A stretch of 64,000 nt of DNA from Entoloma clypeatum (Eukaryota; Basidiomycota; Agaricomycetes; Agaricales; Entolomataceae). Position 1 is the first letter of the stretch; the number at the start of each line of letters is the position of its first letter. The stretch lies in NCBI GenBank assembly GCA_963565915.1, contig OY751491.1:2852001-2916000 (forward strand), written 5' to 3'. The position numbers and the translations under genes are program-made. Of the stretch, positions 55,671 through 64,000 are shown in pieces. A model generated the notes under the pieces. The model did not search any database and was not told the origin of the DNA. It was given only the letters and a program-made list of their open reading frames with translations.

Positions 55671-58082
55671 GACATCCTGATACGATAGAACTCAGGCAGC
55701 GATATGCCATTGTCGACTCGTGATTTTATGGTTGCTTTCTAGTGCTGTCTATTTGCTTGTAAGAATGATCTCAGGCTGTCTATAGTTTAATCTTATACCG
55801 TCCTTCATTCCGAGGGCAATGTTGCGTCAATTCATGAACGCACCATCAGTCTGGCTTCGGTCGACTAGTCGACAAAGGCGTTGATGCATCTGCATGGGCC
55901 AAAGCGCACAGAATCATCCTGGTTTGAAATGGAGTCCAACTTGAATTGCGGCTCAACTTGTCTCACGTTCGTGAAAAATAATCTGCTCCATTCACTGACA
56001 CTCCCGAGGCATCGTCTGTTCAGATATGCTAACTGGGGATTAACATCATAGCAGCATGCTGAAGTTCAGCCTGAACACCTGCATACTACTAGGATCATGA
56101 TGGTCCTCGGATTTTGAGGTCGATCTAAACTCCCCACAATTCAACCAGCATTACAAGCCGTCCTCTTTGCTGTGCAGACCGGGGCAACGTATATGCCAGT
56201 GAGCTTGTGTAATTTTTCATGAGTGAGTGTTCCCCTTTATAACTTTGTTTCTAAACTAAGCCAGCCAATAATCCGGCAAGGACATATCACTTTCTTCCTC
56301 AATTGCTGTGTACAGTATACCTGTATCTCATCAGCGATCCATTCACTAATTGTAGATGACTCGTGACGATAACTTCCTTGCTATCAAAATTAGGTTTTTC
56401 TTCTGGCATAAGTATGGAAAATCTAGTACGCAACTGGGCCATGTCGTCAAGGATGCGCTCGTATCTTTTTCATCACCTTGGAAGCTCAGTGGGTAACGTT
56501 TCAACAGTATATCATTATTCGCAAGCACGAATGCAATGACTTACCTAGTTTGACCTGATCAAGATTTTCAGGCCCACACCGTAAGGGCGGGGCGAGTTAT
56601 GGCAAGAGGCTGTCCCCCATTGAATAACCTGGTCTTCTCCGATATTGGATCTGACGAAGGAACTTCAAGTTGTGGGTCTTCTGAACTTGATCTTCTACTG
56701 AAAGATCGAGAAGTTGAATGGTCTGTCTTTGCGCTCCTTCATATGCGATTTGAACGGCATCAAAATACTGCGTGTAACGGCCTATGTAGGGAATCGGGAT
56801 CTTCTGAGCTCATCTTTGCCCTGAAAACGTTACCGGGACGAGGTTGAGGCGGCATTTCCCGACCTCCCAACCCTTCAAGGCAACTGGGGCCCTCGGCCGA
56901 CATCGTTGTACTGTACCAACGGCCCACAGAAAACAGTAGCGCCTGACTTGCGATCCATGGTTATCTTACCGGGGCATTGTTCAATAGAAAGTTTGATGAT
57001 CAGCAATCTGCGTGTCAATTGAAATTTGAAAAGACACTTCTTCCTTACCACACGCATGTACTATCGTTTATTCCCGCTTGATGTCATGCATTGATAAGTA
57101 TATGAAACAGGAGTTTTGAGAAGGTCCTTTAGAGGTCGCTCGATGAGCCACCCCCGGTTCTCCAAGCGATGCACCAATCTGATAACGCTTGTACTTGGAT
57201 TCGGGGCCACCAGTGTCTAAGGCAGCGTTGTTTGTATTAACTGGCCACATGTTGGGTACCTCAGGCTGATTAGGTTAATCCCAAGAGCAAGGCATGCGTG
57301 GAAACTTGCTCGTTGACTATTATAACAGCGCATTCATATCATCCCCGGAGTAATGATGAGGTGAGTTACGAAAGTCTATGTTCTCTTGTGATCATGACTC
57401 AACGCCTTGTACCGTGACATAGGAGGCGGTTTGATCATGCCTGACGTTAACATAAAAGAATCTGTCCATGATCTTAGGTGACCCAATTACTTTACGAATC
57501 AATCACTGACAGTTTAATAGCCTTTTAGTGTCAGTTGCACATGCATAGTTGCCAAGGCCGGTAAGCTAAAGAGCAAAAAGTTCGTCAATCCCGCTGTTCT
57601 CAAGATCAAGCGCAAACTCCTTCATCAATTGACCGGTCTACATACACTTACTATGATCAGATAATACTATCCACATCAGAGCTCTCGCTGAATTTCAGGG
57701 TCATGTATCGAAAACTACTGATTCAAACCCATTCTAGTAGAAGCTCTTCTGAACTTCCGGATCTAAAGCCTTTTTGGTTGGCAACATGCGCCAGTCCCGC
57801 TGCGATCCGCAAAAAATCCACTGGTGTTGTTGCCAAGGATGCGTGAGATCGCATAACTCGTCGCCACACGTGGAAACTTTCGACGTAAAGGACCGAAGTT
57901 CTTTCTTGTCTTTCACTCCCACAACCATGCAAGCAACCCCAGTTAACCTCAGTTACTTGCCTGACCTGCGCCCCTCGAGGAAGGTAAAATAGAACCTGGG
58001 TCAGCTTTTTCCCATCCTTCATCCTGCTCGATTCCTCCGAATCACTTCAGAATCCTTCCGCCATTCGCCATCCGCCTCCTCC
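55671..58082. other. 2.4 kb without a supportable gene
   Basis: Frames are short on both strands, the sequence is near 45% GC, and I see no tRNA, LTR, inverted terminal repeat or gene family motif. The final 80 bp are pyrimidine-rich (CTTCATCCTGCTCGATTCC and after), as in promoters of this genome, and precede the thioesterase start. Confidence 0.35.
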
Positions 58083-58923
58083 ATGTCCTCGTTCTCCACC
58101 AACACACGTTCTCATGTCTCCATTCCCTCCTCCCCGCCGTCGCGTTCACAATCATGCAATGCCTGGGTTGATCCCGCATCATTGCCTGATTATGGCGACA
58201 CCTCGTCGATCGCTGGGAACGCCCCCGACTATGTGAAACAGCTCAATTCCAATACATATTTCTCGTACGGCGTTGGCGACCAAGATTGTTTCGGTCATAA
58301 AGTCGGCAAGACAGTCACATTCGTAGAGGTTAACATCGACAGCAGGCAAGAACGACAGGGGAGGATGGAAGCAACGACGGTAGCAGAAGCAACCGTGTCG
58401 AAACGTAAATTAGCTATCAGATGAATGTTTCTGCGGACGCTGACTTTTCTGGGGCAAATGAACAGATATGCTCAACGGTGCTGGTATGTTGCACGGGGGA
58501 TGCGTGGCATACTTGATTGACAAGTACATGTCCTTTGTGTGTATTCGAACGCCCCATTCATGATCTTCGCAGCTGCTGCAGCACGCCGTTGGTAGTTCTA
58601 GGGCTGATAAAAAATGTAAACGGTGTTGGGGTGACACAAGCCATGAATATTCTGTTCCATTCTCCAGCTCCGCCGTATGTGTCTATAATTCATGTGCATC
58701 GTTTCTAGCGCTGACCCACCTATAGCGGCACTCGCTTAAGGATTATCAGTACTTCCGTATCTCTCGGAGGAAGAGTCATGACTTCTCGATGCGAGGTCAG
58801 TTGGGAAACCCGTTCAACTAGTGACATTCTCATTGTGAGTTCTAGATCGTGGATAGAGGCTCTGGCCGAACCATCGCATCCGCTTTTCTCAACAAAATGC
58901 AACCAACCTCATCAAAATTATAG
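58083..58923 (+). CDS. hotdog-fold acyl-CoA thioesterase
   Basis: Exons 58083-58404, 58466-58523, 58573-58674, 58726-58795 and 58846-58923 give 209 residues. The core MLHGGCVAYLIDNCCSTPLV is the 4HBT/PaaI-type signature: HGG for the active site and a downstream Asp on the central helix. VTQAMNILFHSPAPPGTRLR, SVSLGGRVMTSRCEI and GRTIASAFLNKMQP supply the following strands of the hotdog sheet. The nearest known relatives are ACOT13-like thioesterases that hydrolyse acyl-CoA. An N-terminal Ser-rich segment of about 45 residues precedes the domain and has no obvious targeting helix. The substrate is unknown. Confidence 0.85.
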
Positions 58924-61267
58924 AAGGGTTGAGCGAGCACAATGTACATTACCACAGAATTTATACCCTATCGTGATTACCCAAAAATCATCAATATCAA
59001 CAGCTATGCTGTATATATCGCCATCATCCTCCTTAACGGGTAGGTGGCATGAGATGACCTGGCGATTGCACAGAAAGGGGACCTTCTCATCGACCTTTCC
59101 GCCGGTTGTCCTTACCTCCATTAGCACTAGTCGAAATTCAGCCACATCTGAGGTCCTTCTCTTCAGATGTACGCCATCAATATATCACCTAACAGGCTAC
59201 AACCCATGGTTAGAGACGTAATTTGAGACGACGAGTGCAATACAATCGCAGGATGCACTCAAGATGCCTGTGGATCTGGGCAACGATTGAGCATGCGTTT
59301 AACCTTGATCACTAAAACCGACGATGCAGGAACGCCTGTCAAGATGGATGACGGAATGAGGTGTTTCTGCCACAAAATGACCTGAATTCTAGAAGGCAGG
59401 CTCGTCTTCCTCTTTACCTGAGTCCTGAATCTCACCGGGTTTGTCGTGAATTTGACCCTCGAAACAGTAGGTCCTCCGTAATCCCAATCAACCTCACAAC
59501 CCTCGAACGTTCCTTCAGATGACCTACAAATCTCCCGAAGAAGAGGAAATAGAACATGGTAATCGGTCCGCTGCGCCTTGACGAGGTTAGGTCAACTAAA
59601 GCGAGTTTTTTTACATTAAAAATGGAGCGACCTAATTTCGGATCATCATCAATGGTTCAAGCTTTCAAGGTCGAATATGCGTACCATTCTTTGGGGCTCA
59701 TTCTTGAGTCTTCCGACCCTAAACCTGGTTGTAGTTGAAAGATTTCATGACCTAAGTATAATATCCTCCAGGAGCTTAGTTCCTTTTTGAAGCAAGGCTT
59801 CCCTGGCATACTTCATCTCGGTCGTGCAAACAACGACTTACCACACATCATACAATTGAGTCTGTCCTATCCTTGCCAATAAGAATTCCCGAAAATCGCG
59901 GGCTTTACAGAGGATACCATCTTAAATATCATCGGGCTGTCCATGACGGTGTTCTTGTCCAACTCTTAATCAGCGTACGCCCTATATGACATTCCATCCA
60001 GAGCTGGGGGATATCGCCAAATTAACTGCCTGGCGCAGAGACCTGAAGACATACTCATCCACGGAGATGATAGCATGTCTTGGTGATTTGGGTAAACTCT
60101 TTTCTCGAAGACCTTGCCCACGATGTGTGATTCCGGCAAAATTAGCTTCTACTCTTTTTTTCCCCCTTTTCCTGGGGGTCGAGGATGTCAAATGCTACAA
60201 CTTGAAGCTTCACTTTGACATTGGAAGCATTGTTAAATGGGTGACTGAGAGGCGACTAAGATATTATCGTCTTGGACATCAATAGAAATATCACAGCGCA
60301 TCTGTTCGTGTGTATAAACAGGGATGTCAGAAAAGTACACTTGACTGGATGACTACAATAACTTAACTCTCCTTTGACTACCCTCGGAGAACCTTTGACC
60401 GTTGGCTTCGTATTGTTTCGTACTCAAACTTTTGAGAGCCAGGTCATCCGCAAAGCTTGAAGCTTTTACGGACTCATTAAGGCTCAGTAACCTTTCATGC
60501 CACATTCGTCTGCTAAACAGCCAGAGATCTTGTCGACGAGATTTGACCATCTACTTCGAAAGCATACAGGTTAGGTGTGTGCTCGTAGTAAGACCAGTGT
60601 TTGTACCTTTTAACGTTGAGCTCCATGAAACAGGCAAAGATAAGCGGTTAAAACCGATACTTAAGTAGTTCAGAGCACCGAGGCTAGACAAGATCTAGAC
60701 AAGAAGATCAGACAATATTCAGGTACCAAGAGTCTGTTGCCACAAGAAGACCAATCCAGATTCTGAGGGTAGATGTCGGGAGGAGTTCCATATTCTTATG
60801 GGTGTATCCTGAAATCAAGAGACATACCTGGGTGACGGGTGATGAATTCGCTGGAAGGCTCTGGCGACTAGAGGATTCATCGACAGGAACCACTGCGTCT
60901 TGGGCGGTATACATCGCGAGGGGTATATTGGTGACAAGACAACCTGTCTGTGGGCGTTATATACGGGGGTGGCACACATTGGGGGGCGTCGTTGGGCGTT
61001 TACCGGAAGGCTTTCAAACCACGAGTCTATGAGCATTAAACAAGTTTGAAACCCGAAGGTGACACTAATCCGGGGAGGCGTGTCTTGAGCGCTCGCTTGT
61101 CCGAAAGGCTTTCCAATGGATGGCAGGCGCACTCATGAAATCACGAAGATATGACCACAAGCAAGCGGCTCAATAGTGCACCTGAATGACAAAGCAGAAA
61201 GCACTTGAATAGCAGCGACATGAACAGCTTGGACGAGACCTTGATATACGACATAATCCTCCCTCGA
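58924..61267. other. 2.3 kb without a supportable gene
   Basis: Only short frames occur (under 150 codons), without motifs. The frame at 58778-59221 is the thioesterase last exon read in another phase. No repeat ends were found. This may be regulatory or decayed transposon sequence. Confidence 0.35.
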
Positions 61268-62559
61268 TCATTCCCTCAATTCCGTCGTCCTTTCTTCTGG
61301 ATATACTTCAGTCGCGAGGACGGTCGTTGGTCCTCGTCTCTCGAGCGGCAAAGTTCTTGCGCGCTCATCGCCACCCTGATCCCGCCTTCCTCGCTCACTC
61401 TGAATCGGAGATGGAGGTGATGTGCCGCGCCTTACAGGCGCTGGTGATCTGCTTCTCTCCTTTTGCCGCCCCGCATTCCAGACCCCTCCACCCCAGGTGC
61501 TACCCGGGGCCACCGGCGGGGTCCCGCTTCTAGAGCCTCTCCCACGGGAAGATGATGACGAGGTGGATGCAGTCCGTATCGCTTGGGATGTCAACTGCGG
61601 CATCGTCGTTGGGGACAAGGGCCCATTTCCCGTGGAGGTGGACGGGGTTATGCCCCAGAAAAGTAACTTCTCGCGCCACCATATCTTGTTGGCCTCGCGC
61701 CCTTTCTCTTCCCGTCGACGCTCGAATTGGGCTCGGTACCGCTCGTAAGACTCTTGAAAGTTCCTATCAACGCGCGAGGAGAAAATGAGTTCACCGCGAG
61801 GATTAGAGGCTGGTGGAATAGATGGGATAGGAAGGGTAGAGGAGGAACGAGAGCGAGAGACGCGAGTTGGGGAGGGCGGGCGCGAGGCAATTTTTGATGA
61901 GGCAGCAGGAGGTTGTTGAGGGCGAGGGAAAAAGAAGGAAAGGGGGTTGAAGTAGAATTTGGAGCGAAGCGGGGGCTTGCGCACGTTAAGATACATATTA
62001 AAGGAACGAAGGGCCCGGTTTGCCTGTGGAACATACCTGGGACCGATGAGGGCCAGAACGGGCGGGATGGCGGTGAAGACTTACTTGTTGGCGTAGGCTA
62101 TTTTCTCAGAGTACATGCCACTGGCAAAAAACAAGACGAGGGTGGTTACGCTCACGAAGAGCAGGCCGGTGGACAAGTAGGGGTGGACGGTGACCTCGAC
62201 ATCAGGTGTATATATGTCCGGCAGTACTCGCTGGAGGACGAACTTGTAGGGTATAGCGAGAATTGAGATTTCGGGGGGCAACAACACCTCAGCGAGGAGA
62301 AATGCAATTATGAGAAGTAGCTGCAGGAGGAAAACTAGAGGCAGCGATCAGGTGAAGGTTTGCTCGCGAGACGGCAGAACGCACGTTGATATCGTGCTTT
62401 GCGACGTTGAAGCCTTGTAGCATTAGTTTTGAGACGCTCCTCGAAGTAAAGAAGGTCCCGGTATGTTGCGTTGTCGTTGGAGGGATAGACGGAAGCCCTG
62501 GGAGGGGTCGAGCGCGGTGGCATCCAAGGACCAGAGTCGCGGCGGTCACGCATCCTCAT
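61268..62559 (-). CDS. SPO7: SPO7-like subunit of the Nem1-Spo7 phosphatase
   Basis: Exons 62559-62385, 62334-62085 and 62036-61268 give 397 residues. The conserved N-terminal half reads YRDLLYFEERLKTNATRLQR, then a helix (LFLLQLLLIIAFLLAEVLL, about 59-77), IPYKFVLQRVLPDIY, a second helix (GLLFVSVTTLVLFFASGMYS) and YVPQANRALRSFNMYLN, all characteristic of Spo7. The C-terminal half has GELIFSSRVDRNFQESYERY and then a disordered Ser/Arg/Pro tail. Nem1-Spo7 sits in the ER/nuclear envelope and dephosphorylates the lipin Pah1, controlling membrane versus storage lipid. The first ATG overlaps the QTRT2 start on the other strand; a later in-frame ATG at 62523 is an alternative. Confidence 0.88.
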
Positions 62560-64000
62560 GCCAAGTATCGTCCCCTCATCACCGCCGTCCCTCCAGTTTG
62601 CCCTTCTACCGACCAACCCCAAATCGACCTTGCGATTTGGACCAAGGCTGGGAACGATTACCCTCAGGCGGCCCAATGGTCATGAAATCAAGGTCGAAAC
62701 CCCAGGTTTGCTGACCTCTGCCTCTCGCGGTCTAGTGCCGCATCTTTCCAGGGATCATTGTCGATTGACCAGGGCAATAAAATGGGTGAATATTCCATTT
62801 GAGACGTTGTAAGTGAACCTTCGCCGATCCTCTCATCAGTCATATAGAGTGCCTTTTCCCTTTCTCTCTGCCAATCTTTTCTTTATAACTTGTGCATATC
62901 GGACCCATTAGTCTGGAGCATTCACCCCCGGTACCAACACTTCAATCGGGTCCAAACGCGCTACACAAATTCTTAGGATATGTGCCCACCCAGCATGTCC
63001 TTTCGATGTCAGCTAGGGACCCTTCAGATGGACATGAAATGCCACCAAACGGAAATGATCACATTTCTGTCCAGAGTCTTCGTGGTGTCCGTAAAGTAAG
63101 CATTCCCCTGTCCCACTGGTGGTCTCCGTATGCTGATATGCGCCTTCTCAAGCTCTCTCCTTCAGATTGGCGCAAGTATACATATGCATGCCAACCCGAT
63201 GTTGTTTTCGCCCTTAACGACACACCCTTTACCACACCCCCGTACTCCCAGAAACGCCTCACAAAAAGCATTGAGAGGTCCGGTGCATGGCTCTTGAACC
63301 TACTATCGGGCATGCTCGATCAAGGTCAAATCCCCCCCTCCACCTGTAGTCTCCCAATACCAAGTATTTTTGTCCATATGGCCGGATCAACAAGTCTCCC
63401 TGCGCGTCGCGCATTCGCCGCAAGTCTCCTTGAAAATCTGGACGGAAAAGAGGCAGAGGCATTGGCTTCCCTCGGGTTCGAGCGTCTCGATGATGGCGTC
63501 ACAGGGTACAGCTTCGACCTTGTCCCGCTGCAGCTTGCTCTCCTTGCCGCCAAAACAAGTCCGAAAAGTACCATTGCGAACTCTTTAGAAACGGACTCAG
63601 AATCGGATTTGACGCCTGATACCCCCTTCGCTGTTAAGGTTGAGGAAGACCATGAAAACACCATCATAGCCCTGGACGTCACGAATACCTTGACTTCTTT
63701 GCTCAGCACCTCCCTTATCCCCCTTCCCACTGCTAAACCTAGGGTGGTCAATTCCGTGAGGAACCCTCATGAAATGTTGAGATTGATTGGTGAGGTAGGG
63801 ATCGATCTGTTCGAGGCGGGATGGGCAATCGAGGCTGCCAGCATAGGCGTTGCACTGGATTTCAGTTTTCCTGCTTCAGGGCCTTTGAATGAGATCTTAG
63901 ATGGAACCCCTCACATCCCAAATGGCGGCCCTATCACAGGAAACAACACCAAACAGGGGAGTGGAGAGAAGGTAGGGAGGCGGATCGGGCACAACCTCTA
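62558..64000 (+). CDS. QTRT2: queuine tRNA-ribosyltransferase accessory subunit 2, partial
   Basis: Exon 1 is 62558-62808 and exon 2 is 62912 to beyond the window end; the frame stays open for the last 1089 bp. LRFGPRLGTITLRRPNGHEI, VETPGLLTSASRG and VPHLSRDH match the N-terminus of the TGT family, and the region continues with PDVVFALNDTPFTTPP, VTGYSFDLVPLQ and GVDLFEAGW-like GIDLFEAGWAIEAASIGVAL. The extended, less conserved middle fits the non-catalytic QTRT2 (QTRTD1) and not the catalytic QTRT1. The heterodimer exchanges guanine 34 of four tRNAs for queuine. A stretch after RGVRK looks like a donor (GTAAGC at 63099) but reading straight through preserves the family frame. About 30% of the gene lies outside the window. 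Confidence 0.85.

Noticed and set aside
60815..61132. 105-codon minus-strand frame before SPO7
   Set aside because: It has no family motif or supporting splice sites; compatible with chance.
63099..63165. Third intron in QTRT2 (GTAAGC to TTCAG)
   Set aside because: Splicing there breaks the frame before SDWRKYTYACQPDVV; reading through keeps the family sequence.

Overview
The window is nuclear DNA of a filamentous basidiomycete, most likely an Agaricomycete. Host genes are interrupted by many 46-66 nt introns with GTRNGT donors, and they include a MYND/MSS51-like protein, a SNF5 subunit with a C-terminal GATA-like finger and an SLC45/SUT-type sugar carrier. The repeats are typical of mushroom genomes: Ty1/copia, Ty3/gypsy (one a chromodomain type), A-tailed LINEs and a small hAT-type MITE. 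No species is assigned. Exon coordinates come from reading-frame continuity, splice-site consensus and protein family logic; there is no transcript evidence.

Region 1-28.7 kb is a nest of retrotransposons. (1) 1-5.2 kb is the 3' part of a non-autonomous copia-like element with gag but no pol. Its long AT-rich internal region carries about 16 copies of a bulged GC hairpin, all on the sense strand. (2) 5.2-6.6 kb is the end of a chromodomain gypsy element with its 3' LTR, inserted in copia copy 1 (6.6-11.7 kb). (3) 11.7-18.1 kb is a second gypsy family, comprising two inverted LTRs head to head with a damaged element. (4) 18.3-28.7 kb holds copia copy 2 and LINE copies A and B. Copia-2 and LINE-A are each split in two. 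Flipping 21203-28048 rejoins both, and the copia ends then carry the same 5-bp target duplication, so I infer a 6.85-kb inversion.

Region 28.7-64 kb is gene-rich. It holds an intron-containing tRNA-Ala(AGC), SNF5 (SWI/SNF chromatin remodelling), OST4 (N-glycosylation), QCR8 (respiratory complex III), a second tRNA-Ala in opposite orientation, a MYND zinc-finger/MSS51-like gene, a triose-phosphate/nucleotide-sugar-type transporter, a convergent pair of unrecognised paralogues, a 374-bp hAT-type MITE, a RING-finger gene with terminal SUMO-interaction-like motifs, a P-loop ATPase, a sucrose/alpha-glucoside-type carrier, a hotdog-fold thioesterase, and a head-to-head SPO7/QTRT2 pair. QTRT2 runs off the window end.

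Three stretches (51.7-53.4, 55.7-58.1 and 58.9-61.3 kb) show no gene I can support. The most unusual signals are the hairpin array, the self-consistent inversion, overlapping divergent start codons of SPO7 and QTRT2, an LTR-borne 5' splice site paired with an acceptor just before gag, and repeated CGA-to-TGA inactivation of unrelated transposons.
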